From the NCBI GenBank assembly GCA_030685235.1, contig MU839213.1, forward strand, positions 61,090 through 125,089: a stretch of DNA of 64,000 bases, given 5' to 3'. The notes under the pieces were generated by a model. It worked only from the letters and a program-made list of their open reading frames with translations, did not search any database and had not been told where the DNA came from. Shown here in pieces: positions 12,006 through 23,808 of the stretch. This DNA is from Copromyces sp. CBS 386.78 (lineage: Eukaryota > Ascomycota > Sordariomycetes > Sordariales > Sordariaceae). Positions within the stretch are counted from its first letter, which is position 1. The number at the start of each line of letters is the position of its first letter. A program made the translations under genes and the position numbers.

Positions 12006-13398
12006 ATGACCCAGCCAAACATTATCGACGAGGAGGAGGATTACGAGTACGTGCCGGCGACATATCAGAGAACATGGCGAACAACTCGGAGCCCGCTGAC
12101 ACCGCACATTTCCGCATAGCTATGAGTCGCTCCCGCCCAACTTTTCCCTCATCCAGAACATGGCCGCCGGCGCCTTTGCTGGTATCGCCGAGCACTGCGC
12201 CAGTATGTCCCCCCTTCCCCCCAGTAGCCCGATGCGTTCGATCGCCGACTATTTGGTCCGGGACCTGCGCTAACTGTTTCTCCCATAGTGTACCCCATCG
12301 ATGCTGTTAAGGTGGGCGAACGGTCCCTTTTTGGTTCATACGCGAGACCTCAACAAGTCACTGACTGACTGTCTTGGAATTCCCCCAGACTCGTATGCAG
12401 ATTGTGAACTCGAATCCTGCTGCCGTCTATCATGGCGTCGTCCAGAGCACCTACCGAATCGCTTCGACCGAGGGCGTCTTCAGCCTGTGGCGCGGCATGT
12501 CCAGCGTCATTGCCGGAGCCGGTTAGTTTGCCCCTCGGTCTCTTCCGCTCGCGCGGCAACCAGCTAACACCGGTTTTACCAGGCCCTGCGCACGCCGTTT
12601 ACTTTGCGACATACGAGGCTGTCAAGCACTTGATGGGCGGTAACAAGGTTGGCGAGCATCATTTCCTCGCTGCTGCCACTAGCGGTGCTTGCGCGACAAT
12701 TGCCAGTGATGCCCTGATGAACCCCTTCGACGGTATGCCCACCCATATATGCCTATACACTTGCGGAATCGTACGCGCAAAAGCAACAAAGTCTGACACA
12801 GTTGCAACACAGTGATCAAGCAGCGCATGCAGATCCAGAACTCGGCCAAGATGTACCGCTCCATGCTTGACTGCGCCAAGTATGTCTACCGGAACGAGGG
12901 CCTCGGGGCTTTCTACGTCTCCTACCCCACCACGCTTTCGATGACCGTCCCCTTCACCGCGCTTCAGTTCCTCGCCTATGAGTCCATATCCACCTCGATG
13001 AACCCCACCAAGAAGTACGACCCAGCGACACACTGCCTCGCTGGTGCGGTGGCTGGTGGCTTCGCGGCCGCGCTTACGACGCCTATGGATGTGATCAAGA
13101 CGATGCTGCAAACCCGTGGCGCGGCTCAGGACGCTGAGGTCAGAGCCGTGAGCGGCTTTGTGGCGGGGTGCAAGCTGCTGTACAGGAGAGAGGGTGTCAA
13201 GGGCTTCTTCAAGGGCCTGAAGCCCAGAGTGTTGACCACCATGCCCAGCACGGCCATCTGCTGGTCGGCGTATGAGGCGTCCAAGTACGTTGTTCCCACG
13301 TTTGCTACCAAAGTTTTAAAACTATCCCAATATGCTGTTGCTAACACATGGAATGTTCTAGGGCCTACTTTATTCACCAGAACAACAGCCAGCCATGA
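12006..13398 (+). CDS. Mitochondrial carrier, MRS3/MRS4 (mitoferrin) type
   Basis: This is an inner-membrane carrier most like the iron importers Mrs3/Mrs4. There are seven exons: 12006-12046, 12120-12202, 12289-12311, 12389-12521, 12583-12732, 12813-13284 and 13362-13398. All introns are GT-AG and frame-consistent, giving 312 aa, the usual carrier length. The three repeats each carry the carrier signature: MYPIDAVKTRMQ, NPFDVIKQRMQ and TPMDVIKTMLQ. Repeat 1 is followed by GVFSLWRGMSSVIAGAGPAHA, resembling the mitoferrin contact-site region. The 23-nt third exon encodes the first signature, so the gene is invisible to a simple ORF scan. The start ATG is preceded by CCAAA, a good fungal context. 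The substrate (iron) is inferred from family resemblance, not proven by the sequence. Confidence 0.92.
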
Positions 13399-14385
13399 AC
13401 GGATCATCGAAACTCGAAACCTTCGGATGTGCATACACGGCGTTAAGAGGAGAAAAGAAAGACATCGCCTCGTTCCCGGCGGTATGGAGCCGTTCAGGTG
13501 CGATGCGGGGGATGCTCGACACCACTCCAACATGCTCACCTCCGGGGGATTGAATGACCATTTATTCGTCATTGGCGTCCGTCTGGGAACGGGCAAATGC
13601 CCGGGCGCGTTGGTTGCGAGGGGCGCATTGCGGAACGGGGAACTTGGAGGCTGGCTAGATGGGCACAAGAGTCCCTTCAACCCGGTCAGGGACAACGGGT
13701 TTTTGGCGCAATACCAAGCGACGATTACGATACAAGGCAAAAAAAACAAGCAGCACAAAATCCGACCCATGTACGTAATAGAGTTTTGTTGCCTTGTCTT
13801 CTTTTCTTGATACCGCTCGCGTAAATTGTTCCCGAGAGTTCCTTGGTTCACCCCCAAAGCCATGGGTTTTACCTATGGAGATACAGGCTGTCGGTGCGTT
13901 CTGATAGCGTGGTCGATACAGAAAAGGCAAAGCCTGTTGCGCTGCTAGTCTGTCCTTGGTCTTTGGTAACCTGATTGCACTTGTATATATGATGGCGAGG
14001 TCATGTGGGACCAGGGGTAGCTGTGTGCAAAAACCAGTATCTAGCTCTTGCACGTTGTTCATACGATCTTGACTTTTGTATATCACATATGTCTCACCAT
14101 ACCTTACACCTCTATACGAGGACAACCATAATTCACATTTGACCAAGTTTATTATGGCTGCAATTATGAACAATAATTATCGTGTGTTCTCTCGCTCATT
14201 CGTCCTGTTACTCCTTGAAGAAGAAACCGCAGCTTTAACACCCAAACTCCCTAATCAAAGCTTCCTTCCCAACCCTAAAGATTCAAACGTGTCGCGCGCT
14301 AGACACCATAACCAAGGACAACATGGCCTTCCACATGCTTTTGGAATCCGCCCATACACCCCTACGATGAGCTGTGCCGCGATGC
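13399..14385. other. Convergent intergenic region
   Basis: About 1 kb between two convergent genes, which should carry both 3' UTRs. No coding, repeat or RNA signal recognised. The two long frames here (plus from 12812, minus from 13863) are read-through and shadow frames of the carrier. Confidence 0.45.
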
Positions 14386-16021
14386 TTAGCCACCAAACGG
14401 AAACCCTCCCGGAAACCCGCCACTCCCATACTGGAATCGGAATCCGCCTCCCGGTCCGCCCTGTTGGAACATAAACGGATTCCCACCATGCCCGCCAAAG
14501 GGTTGTCCTCCTCCCTGCTGCCCCTCGTGCGAGTTCGGATCGTCACCTCTGTCGAACCGTGCTCGTAGCTCGGGGTCGCTCAGTACCTCGTACGCCTCGT
14601 TGATCTGAGCCATCTTCTTCTCGGCCGCTTCCTTGGTCAATCCTTGCTTGGCTGCCTTGTCTGGGTGGTGAACCTTGGAGAGCTTGCGGTAGGCCGACTT
14701 GATCTGTCTCTCATCCGCATCGTGGGAGACGCCCAGGACCTTGTAGTAGTCCTTCGTCTTGGAGCGTTTGAGTGCGATCTGGGCCTTCTGGACGAGGGGG
14801 TTGATGACGTCTGATTTGGCAGGGTGTTCCTCTTGGGCCTTTTGAAGGGTAGCGATGGCGGCGTCGAACTCTTCTGCCGCGATCTGGACTTGCGATTGGT
14901 GGAGGAGGGCATAGAGGGCATTGGGGTTGATGGCTAGCGATTCGGCGCAGTAGGTGGAGGCTTTCTTGCTGTTGGACTGGTGAAAGGGAGCTGGTGTCAG
15001 ATGCCCTGTTCCATACTCATATTGGACTGGGGGGCCGCTTGAGAAATCGACTTACTTCAAAGTATGCCTGGCACGCCAATTCTACTAGTTGTCCTACCAA
15101 TGCATTACCCGCGGACTTTGGAATTGTCCCGTCCGCCCGAAGCTTCTCTACTTGGCTCTTTACCTTCTGAATGAGGCCTTCCCCTTCTTGGCTCGGGACC
15201 AGGTTCTTCACGGCCGTCATTGGTTGTTTCTTGTCCAACGCCTTGATCGCTTTCTGGACCATCTTGTCCGTCATCTTCTCTTCCTTCAACAACCTCGCGC
15301 ATACCTTGCTGTCTGGATCGGAATGTAGACATTTCCTGATAGCTGCCAACCCCCCTGGTAGATCGCCGAGGGCGTAGAAGGAGATGGCCGAGACTTTGAG
15401 GTGCGGGGTTGTGTCGCCGGGCTTCATTTGCAAGATGTGCTGTAGGTCGCTCATGCCCATCTCCAAGTCACCTCGCTCGAATAAACACTTGGATCGTAAC
15501 TCGCGCAGCGCAACAGCCCGGTTCGCAACCATGATGGCGGCTCCGGCTTGCGTAACACATTCCTCCCAGTCCCCGGTGGCTGCTGCCTTCTCGGCGAGGC
15601 CGGCGGCGATAGCGGCATCCTCCAGCGCAGCTAGTTCGTCCGCCTTCCTTGCCTTCTCGTAGTGTTCCCTTGCGGCGTCCCAGTCGGCGCCGCGCGCCTT
15701 CAGCTTGCCCAACTGGATGTGGGCACCTTCGAAACCAGGCTTGAGCGCAAGCACCTTGTTGAAGTCGTCGGTTGCTTGCGAGGTACGGCCGAGCGAAAGG
15801 TAGGTGGTAGCACGCTTGAAGAAGGTCAGGTAGTTGGAGGGGTCGCGAGCAATGGCAGCATCATAGTAGATGAGCGCATCGTTGGTCTCCCCCTTGGAGA
15901 GATGGCTTTGTGCCGAAGCGAGGAGGTTGGATACGGGCAAGTCGGTGGGTATCTCGGCTGGAGAAAGGCCGTTCACGATAGAAGCGGCCGCAACGGCAAG
16001 GGCTGATAGCCGGACCAGCAT
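14386..16021 (-). CDS. ER co-chaperone with TPR repeats and a J domain (P58IPK/DNAJC3 type)
   Basis: Two exons, 15056-16021 and 14386-14976, are joined across an intron at 14977-15055 (GTAAGT...CACCAG) in phase 0, giving 518 aa, close to DNAJC3 (about 500). The first ATG in the frame is at 16063, but the ATG at 16021 gives MLVRLSALAVAAASIVNGLS, a clear signal peptide, so I chose it. Repeated TPR motifs fill about residues 25-390 (for example NDALIYYDAAIARDPSNYLTF). The J domain spans about 397-460, with HPD at 426-428 in KVHHPDKAA. A Gly/Phe-rich tail follows; there is no KDEL-like ending. Family knowledge: these proteins bind unfolded clients in the ER lumen and deliver them to BiP/Kar2. It is convergent with the mitochondrial carrier. 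Confidence 0.92.
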
Positions 16022-16510
16022 CTTGGACGATGGGGAAGGTCCCGTCGTAAGCCGATCGTCCACTGAGCTCGATACGCAGAGGCTTGGTTACCGAGTCGTT
16101 ATTAGGGAATGTGAAGACTGGAGGGGAAAAAATGGCCACGATTAGATTTGGGTTCTAGAGAATTAAAGTTCAGAAGGCCCAAAGATTGACAGGGTGAAAA
16201 GGGAATGAAGGGCGATATGGACTGCAACACAGAAATGAATGGAGGTTGATGGAGCCAAGTTGTCCTTTGGCGGATGTGTAGGCTACTAACAGCGTTAGCG
16301 GCACGGGTAGCGGTATATGTACGTACCTCGCTACCACGCCAAGGGTATGCAATGGAAGATGAGACTTCTTCCACCTCTTTCGGGAATTGGGATGTTTGTC
16401 CAGGTACTTCCCTACCCGGGACCCCTGTGCCTGACGTTAATGTTAGTGCGAGGGAGACAGCCGGGCGATTTCTAGCCGCATATGTTCACACTCACTACCA
16501 CTTCGAGGTA
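16022..16510. other. Intergenic, promoter side of the P58IPK-type gene
   Basis: About 490 bp upstream of the co-chaperone start, ending at a MITE. No gene or RNA recognised. Confidence 0.45.
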
Positions 16511-16846
16511 CCGTATAAACTCGTGAAATTGACTTTCGGGAAACCGCTTTTCAGGCATATACACGTACAGATTTAAGCGTATATTACAGCATATGTGCCA
16601 ACCGTACCCTCTGTGAAGGAGGGTAAAGTCTGGCGCCCCACCCTCCACTCCCAGCCAGACTAACAAGGGGGAAAAGATAGGACACAGACTGGGCACAATA
16701 ATTTCGAATTTACAGTGCTCCGGGGTGGCACCACATCTCCCCCACCCAAGTTAGCGGGCATACATATGCCTGGCATCGGGCAGGAAAATGGCATATATGT
16801 GCCTGAAAAGCGGTTTCCCGAAAGTCAATTTCACGAGTTTATATGG
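16511..16846. mobile_element. 336-bp MITE with about 50-bp inverted ends, TA-flanked
   Basis: Left end CCGTATAAACTCGTGAAA and right end (reverse-complemented) CCATATAAACTCGTGAAA, followed on both sides by TTGACTTTCGGGAAACCGC and TTTTCAGGCA. TA lies outside at 16509-16510 and 16847-16848. The core is 200-odd bp of non-coding sequence. The arms match almost perfectly, so the insertion is young or little mutated. Confidence 0.8.
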
Positions 16847-16894
16847 TAGGCATTGTCTAATGTCTGAAGTGACAGTACTCACATACGTACCATA

Positions 16895-17073
16895 CTGTAT
16901 AAACTCAGGAAATAGATTTGCAGCTTCCAAGGCCTAACTGACAAAATCTATGCATTGGATGCCTTGGGTTCAAGAAGAGAATTCGAGCATGTGTAATGCT
17001 AGAGGTGCTTCAAGTGTACTGATTATGCATTATTGCCCTGGTAGGTGAAAATCTATCCCCCGAGTTTATACAG
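16895..17073. mobile_element. 179-bp MITE related to the preceding one
   Basis: Arms begin CTGTATAAACTCAGG at the left and, reverse-complemented, CTGTATAAACTCGGG at the right, and share AATAGATTT or GATAGATTT further in. The TATAAACTC core of the termini is the same as in the 336-bp MITE 50 bp upstream, so the two probably belong to one family or share a transposase. The exact outer boundary is uncertain by a few bases. Confidence 0.6.
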
Positions 17074-17212
17074 GATCCAAGGTAACTTAAAAGTATGTAT
17101 ATCCGGCTTTGCTAATTTTGTACCAACTTCATGGCGTCGTTAGCGTGGGACTTTACAACGTACTCTTCGCAACTCAACCAATATTCTACCGATTTTCGCG
17201 CAAGAAGTTGGT

Positions 17213-17431
17213 TGTAACGGGTCTGCAAGAGTAAGGCACAGCGAGCAGTCGTGTAAGGTTGAAATGCTATATTTGACAAAGAGAGCAAGAGAGAAGACTA
17301 CGTAGAAGGCGCAGTCTAGAAAAGGGTTTTATACACTGTACCGCCAAAGCCGGAGCATCCGAACCAGAACCCTCGTAGGTCATAACCTGGTATCAACTAG
17401 GTTACAACCCTAAGGCGCTAGCCCTATAATA
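17213..17431. repeat. Left LTR, 219 bp
   Basis: Direct repeat partner of 19146-19364. Begins TGTAAC; its last bases ATAATA correspond to ATAACA in the other copy. Confidence 0.85.
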
Positions 17432-19145
17432 TTACCCCCCTACTCTCCCTTAGGGAGCGCAGCCTTACGCACAATCTAAAAAATAGCTAAAATTATACGA
17501 AGAACGAAAATCCAGTCTAGCCACACCTAACCTAACGCCCATCTAGCGGCGAAGAAAAAATACAACACCACGAAGAAGATATTTACAACTAAGCCCCCAA
17601 ATAAATATTATACGACTACCTACTTACTACCCGAATCAGCAATACTCCGCCGAACTACCTACCTTTATAAAGCTACACCTAAAGGCCTAGGGTACCAAGA
17701 CTTATTTAAGGAATATATTTAGGCCGCACTTATCTAAGAACCTCTTCTACCGCATTACAAATCCATACCCGGTTAATAATTAGATTACAGCCATTACCCA
17801 ATACTTCGTATCGCTCTACTTCTCCTACCGGTAATAACTATCCTATCCTCTCGCTAGAAGCGACCCTAATAGTTTTATACTTACGAAATATTACGTCTAC
17901 TACCTTCTTATAATTACGTATCGCAATAAATACCAATTCTCCTAACTACGTATAGAAAGGTAGAAGGAGGCTAACTAACCATCTAACTAGCAAACGCCGT
18001 ACTCCAATAACCGCAAAGACCCCTCCTATACAAGTATACGGACCTCCCTCTATCGTAATCTTATCGAGGCGTTACTATCTAATAATATAACAACTATTTA
18101 ATATATATCCTCCTCTTCCTAACTATTACTATCGTAACTACCTAAACCCCTAACCGGGCTAAATTAAATATTATTCAACTATATCTTTTTACACTACTTA
18201 AACTAATAGGAGCTACTCCTACAATTAATATACTTACCCTTCTTCTTCCACCTATTCTTTTACTTCTAAGACAGCGAAACTACCGTAGCATTAATAGAAG
18301 TATCTATAAGATTACCAACGTTATTATCAACCTATTATTATTATTACCTCGATAAAGAGGCTAAAAAAGAATTACTATTAAAGCGTCTCAAATACGTAAA
18401 TAACTCTAAATACTACTCCGGCACGTCTATATGGTCGGCGAAGCAACGTTTCTACTCATTATTAAGGGTAGCAGTAAATTAGCTAACCTTAACGGAATTT
18501 AGCTACGAATTTACGCGAACATAATATAATACTTCTTCGAAGCGGGTAAAGAAAAGTACTATCGGATTACCGCCCTAGCGGAAGTAGTAAAACTCTTATC
18601 CAACTCTCCTAATAGCATTAAGATTACCGTAAATAAGTCTAAATTTTTCGATAAGTTTATTAAGGGTATAATTCCTAACGCTAGCGAAAACGACCAACGG
18701 CTTCTTAATTAAGGGCGACAAATAGGCGAAGAAGTAGTAAAACTAAACCTTAGTATCGCTAATAGCGAATCCATTAACGTAGAACTTAACCTATACGCTC
18801 AAAACCCAAATTTCGAAATCTTCCTTATTACTAGAAAATTTCTCGAAATAGGGGAACACTGGCTTCGGGGCGGCGGTAGCAGTTCTAGAGCTAACAACTT
18901 TAATTATTAACGTCTAGAAGGCAGTAGTAAACTACTACAACCGTTCTTAAAGGTCCTACGACTAAGGGATCGTAAGGAAGGAAACTAATACTATTATCGA
19001 AGGGGACGGAAATCTGGGCAGCAAGCAATTAATAAAGGGTTACATTATTAAAGGGAAGAGACGAAAACAACGTAAGGAGGGAGACTCTTTAGCGTACCTA
19101 CGAAAAAGTAGCAACGGAAATACTTGAAAAGAAGGTCAAATATAA

Positions 19146-19364
19146 TATAACAGGTCTACAAGAGTAAAGCACAGCGAGCAGTCGTATAAGGTTAAAATAC
19201 TATATTTAACAAAGAGAGCAAGAGAGAAGACTACGCAGAAGGCGCAATCTAGAAAAGGGTTTTATACACCGTACCGCCAAGGCCAGGGCATCCGAACCAG
19301 AACCCTCGCAGGTCATAACCTGGTATCAACCAGGTTACAACCCCAGGGCGCTAGCCCCATAACA
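19146..19364. repeat. Right LTR, 219 bp
   Basis: Direct repeat partner of 17213-17431. Begins TATAAC (TGTAAC in the other copy) and ends ATAACA. Confidence 0.85.
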
Positions 19365-19420
19365 TTAGTATTAACCCGATGCTTTTTCTCCATTAATACA
19401 ATCTTCAATTTTCAATTTTT

Positions 19421-19597
19421 GAACGTGGTTATCCTATTGTTTTCTCGTTGTTTTTTGCAGACCCCTGTCACAAGAACCGCGCTAACAAACTTACCACAAC
19501 TGATGTATATAGTTCAATACTAGTTTATATATTAGCGCGGTTCTTAAGATAGGGGTCTACAAAACAACACAGAAAAATAACAAGACAACCATATTCG
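19421..19597. mobile_element. Inverted-repeat element (MITE-like) around a CGCGCTAA motif
   Basis: The left arm holds GCAGACCCCTGTC then AAGAACCGCGCTAA; the reverse complement of the right arm holds GTAGACCCCTATC then AAGAACCGCGCTAA. Weaker pairing extends outward to GAACGTGGTTATCC and its partner. The loop is about 40 bp. No coding capacity; no clear target duplication. It starts 57 bp after the LTR element. Confidence 0.6.
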
Positions 19598-19793
19598 AAG
19601 CAAAACATTAAAGCAAAAATCTGAAGCTTTCGAAACGAATTGGTCTGATACCAGTTTTTGGCATGAAATTTAGTGGATATATAGTTGAGCTGAGCAGAGT
19701 GCACAGTGAAGTCCCGCGCTAACGAACGTTATAGGGCAAGGGTATGGAATAGCTGTATAGCCTAGGCATTCGAGGGTGGATGATGACCTTAGG

Positions 19794-20235
19794 CTCTAAT
19801 CAGCTGGCTGCGCTTCTAGGGAGTGCAAAGGGTTTTAGAGCACATTTGGACGTTTAGTTACAATATAAATAGATAACCTCATCTTTTATCTAAATCGCTT
19901 TCCTTCTTTCATCGACGCCCGAGCCTTTTTTCATTTCTTTAATAGTTTGCGCTCCCTTTCGCCAAGAGCCGATATACCTTGCCAAGGCCACTCTCCACTA
20001 TTGAGCTAAACACCAATTAAAAGCGGAATTCGCTATGCGCTCGATAGTTTTTAGGCTCTTTTTTAACGGTTCGAACAAGAGGCTCCGGACCACACTTGTA
20101 AGAAAAGCGCACAACTCGAGCGCATAACATCGAACGCACAATAACGATACTTCGTCGCCGCCCCACCTACACTCCACACTGCCCAAGTACCCCAAACCCT
20201 CTGCGCTCCCTAGAAGCGCAGCGAGCCGATCAGGC
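19794..20235. mobile_element. About 440-bp inverted-repeat element
   Basis: Arms TAATCAGCTGGCTGCGCTTC and (reverse-complemented right end) TGATCGGCTCGCTGCGCTTC continue together as TAGGGAGTGCAAAGGG versus TAGGGAGCGCAGAGGG. Outside the arms are imperfectly matching octamers, ACCTTAGG and CCCTTACG (six of eight), which could be a decayed 8-bp duplication of hAT type. Class is uncertain. Confidence 0.55.
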
Positions 20236-21033
20236 CCTTACGGTTGCTTGGAACCAGAACGTATTGACTTTTCGAGTCTTTAAAGTCGACCTCCAACCAC
20301 TACCCAGTTTGACTAGTCGTGGTCTATATTCCGATGACCTGAGGACGACGTGTTCCGCGAGGTATCACTGAACTTGCTTATTCCACCATCCACCCTGATG
20401 GTTTTTCGGCCCGTTCGCTGCTATGCCTACTATTTACAACACGCTCTCCATTGTTCGGAAGTAAATAACCCGTTCTAATACTATATCATCGAGTCACGTC
20501 GCCGTACAAACACACTTCTCTAGCTACACAGTAACTGTGAATTTTCATGACGACCTGGAACGCATTTGGAGCAACACGCAGGGGAAGTGCCAGCAGCCTG
20601 GCGGCATGTTTAACGACTTCGAAGGATCCAAATGCACATTCTGCTGACAAACTCCAAGCTACCCATAGACTGATGATTAGAAGAGCACCCACATGACAAT
20701 GGCAAACATGTACTTTCTGGGACTCAAAAACCATACCAACCCCGGATCCCTATCCTTTCCCTCTTGCCGTGCTTACCGCCACTACCATTTCCACTACCAC
20801 CTTGACAGCAACCAAGAGAGTCCCTCAAAGACAGAAAAGCAGTGAGTTCACAGTATCCTTATGCGTAAAATGGAGGAAAGAGAAGGAAAAGTCAAGACAA
20901 AGCGACGGTTACCAACCACCCTTGCTCTATGTCAACGTTGAAGCTGCACTGTCCTACAAGCCACCCGAGCATGCTCAAGCTGGTCGGTTGATCGACGACC
21001 GGGATCAACGGTAGACGTTTAGGTGAGCTGAGA
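20236..21033. other. Intergenic, 3' of the SLM1-type gene
   Basis: About 0.8 kb of normal composition between a MITE and the SLM1-type stop codon. No gene recognised. Confidence 0.45.
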
Positions 21034-23808
21034 CTATGAAGAGTTCTTCGGATATTCACCAGGGATATGAAGGTGGGAGATGGTCGGAACGCTATCATTG
21101 CGCATCCCTTCAATATTTGGGCGTGTTCGATCCTGGAAACCGCCACCGCCATTGTTACTGTCCATTTGCCCGACCATAACTGTTCTTGGCATTGCATGGC
21201 TGGGATGTTGAGCACTCGTAGATGCGATACCGTTGTGCATGCCACTCTTGACCTCCGTTGAGGACACTGCTTGGTGTGCACCCATGGAGACTGGAAAACC
21301 TCTAATATCGGAATCAACCGATCGTTGACCGTGACGAACGCTTTGCTCATCCGCTTCGTGGTTCCGGCTAGCAAGTAATGTCATATCGGGATTACTGATT
21401 CGACGGCCATCAGTTTGTTCGCTACATCCCCGGATCACACCATCGCCTTGGTTTCCAGCAGTATGAGGCATTGGGAGGGGTTGGCCGTCAATGTCGTTGT
21501 TGAAATGATGAGCTTGACTCCGGTTTGGGTTAGTATAAGTGTAATCGCCCTGGTATGCTGTAAGAGTTGGCCCCTCGCAGTCCGGTGGATTCGATTCCCG
21601 TGTTCTATCGCGTTGCTCTATGGCACTTCCTGGCAATGTGGTAGCTGCGGTGGCATCGATAATACCGTTCTCGTCGTTTCCGGAACTCACACTAAGCGGG
21701 GAAACGGGAACCTGTAAGTGTCTTTGTGCGTTTACCTGGAGATCAGATGGGAATCGCCCACCTGAAGGACGTCGCGGCAGACCGTCTTGCCTTGGCGGCT
21801 GGTTGACATATGCCACGTTTGCCGAAAATGGAGGCTCCTCGTCGTCATTGACTCCGTCGCTACTGATGGAGGACCGCTGGGAGGACCTGCTGTAGCTCCT
21901 TCCATGGCCGCGAAGGAAATTGGTGCGTTCTTCCGGGGTCCGCTCGGTAAGCATCTTGATGTCCTCATACCATGCCATCATCGTATCATGGCTTTCAGCG
22001 CGGAATACCCATGTATGGCCACGGTGCATGGTTCCGGTTTGACGTCCTTTAAGAATGAATTTGTTGGACGAACTGCCCTCAGTGGAATGAGATCCAAGCT
22101 TTTGCTCAGGAAGGTAAAGGGACATGACCGGCCCTTGTCCCTTATCGGCAGACCTGAACTCGTGTAGGTGGGTAGGCGAGAGTACATACCTGCTGTTGTT
22201 AGCATGAGAACGGAATATCCACTGCCGGGTTGAGCCCTATGATGATGGCTCGGCTACTTACCATCCTGCCGAATAGCTTTTTAGATACTTGCTTTTGCGC
22301 TCCAAAAGACCCGCTCGGATTTCCTGACAAGCGTGGTGATCACGACCAGGATAGTGAATGAATTCGGCCGATCGCATGGGCACGTCCGGGTCCACAAACT
22401 GTTCATCTTTTCGAATGAAGGAGTTCCATTCGGTATCCTTGGGCATGGAAATTGGACCAATTCGAAGCTCTTCAATAGCACTGTAAGCAACATCCGACTC
22501 TCTCTTGAGAATACCAGCATAAGCATTGTAGGACTTTTGTATTTCGCCAACGACGATGGACTCAAGCTCCCGTCCTGAACTCTCGAGGTTCAGGTAAGCC
22601 TTTGGAAACGACAGTTAGCTGTGAATAGGATTCTCCCAGCAAGCCACGTGGTGAGAAGCGCGTACCTGGTGCAAATAGTTCTCCTCGTCAATCTGCCTTT
22701 CCAGCTGGCGATCCACTGCTAGGCGCAAGAGATAGGGATCTTCTTTGCCGGTTGTAAGAGCTGGGTCAAGATCGGTCTTGCCAAGGATTTCCTGGAGACT
22801 GTTCACAGCTCTTCGAGTGGCCTCCATTTCCTTGTCAACCGAGTTTTTGAAATCGCCAGACAGGTTTTTGATTTCCTTGATCTTCTGATGTAGGTCACTC
22901 CGTAAGCCAGTGAGTGCCAGTATAACGTCCTCTTCAATCTCGCGTGCTTTGTTGGACTCGGCAATGGCTTGCTTGTTGTAATTTCGCAGAACCTGGAGGG
23001 CATCGTCAAGCCCGCCGTCCGAAAGAAACCCTGGGGGAGTCGACGTATTATTCAGCACATTCCCCAGCCTAATTAGCGATTTGGAACGGTGCTCATAGTG
23101 TGTCTGGATCTCCTTGAAAAATGTGATAAGGTCTTTGAGAATCTTGCGCCATGCTAACAAACAGAAGGAAGAAAGTTAGGTGCGGACTTATAAAGCAGAC
23201 GGGTATGGATTCGTACCTTGGAATCGGTTGGCAAGGACTTCGGTTGGGCTACCTGCCGTGGGAACCGGGCAGTAAAAGGCACTGTTCACCTCTTCTTGGT
23301 CGGGATGCGGTTGAAGTGCCAAACTTCTAACACTCCCCGCTTTCATACTGCGACGGCTGCCGCTCCGCTTGAGGCTCCCACTACGTCTAAGAGACGCCTT
23401 TTTCTTGAGAGTGTTGCTGCGGGAAATTGAGGCGGTCCCATCCCCGTTAAGACCGTTTACGGAGCCGGCGTAAGAGTTCGTTCGGTACACGGTGCTCTGA
23501 GGTCGCGTACCGTCGACGATGGAGCTTCCTCGTCGCCCCGCATCCCACTCCTCGTTGAATCTGGCTGATTGAGGGGCATTTGCCATGTGGTCGTGGCCAG
23601 ATTGCGGTAGGTGAGTATTGGCCAGGGTGTTGGATATGGTCTCGGCATCGGGGCCAGAGGCATAGTGCTGTGGTTGCTGTTGTGGTAGTGGCTGTTGTTG
23701 CTGCTGCTGTCCATGGATAGGTTGCTGCTGGTCGGGAAAGTAACTATGTCCGCGATCAAAGTTCATGTTGGGAGAGGGAGCCCCGACTGGAGATCTAGCG
23801 GCCATCAT
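21034..23808 (-). CDS. SLM1/SLM2-type protein: F-BAR domain plus PH domain
   Basis: Slm proteins bind PI(4,5)P2 at eisosomes and carry TORC2 signals to actin and sphingolipid control. The four exons are 23217-23808, 22666-23153, 22262-22599 and 21034-22189, giving 857 aa. All introns are GT-AG; the last acceptor is CAGCAG, joining ...YSAG-W-YVLSPTH. I start at the ATG at 23808 (MMAARSPVGAP), because the frame upstream opens only with a TTG. Order of parts: Gln-rich N-terminus, then a basic Ser-rich stretch (LRRSGSLKRSGSRRS), a helical F-BAR region (about 200-400, AWRKILKDLITFFKEIQTHY), and a PH domain (about 455-575, ending WVFRAESHDTMMAWYEDIK). A long disordered tail ends in LHIPGEYPKNSS. 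Ser/Thr-rich tails in this family are phosphorylated; I see no calcineurin-type PxIxIT match. Confidence 0.92.

Larger units (their letters stand above)
17213..19364. mobile_element. Short LTR retrotransposon (2.15 kb), RIP-mutated, probably non-autonomous
   Basis: Two direct repeats of exactly 219 bp bound the element (17213-17431 and 19146-19364). The left one starts TGTAACGGG and the right one ends CCATAACA, giving the TG...CA form expected of LTRs. The flanking pentamers are TTGGT (17208-17212) and TTAGT (19365-19369), a 5-bp target duplication differing by one G-to-A change. LTR differences are mostly C-T or G-A transitions, as RIP makes. The internal 1.7 kb has no usable frame and is too short for a full gag-pol, so this is a non-autonomous or deleted copy. 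Orientation is not established. Confidence 0.85.

Noticed and set aside
12812..13863. Plus frame of 332 codons and minus frame of 245 codons over the carrier
   Set aside because: The plus frame is the sixth carrier exon read through intron 6 and beyond; the true end is exon 7 at 13398. The minus frame is its shadow.
21588..21606. GATTCGATTCCCG, a tRNA B-box-like word
   Set aside because: It lies within the SLM1-type coding exon and has no cloverleaf around it.
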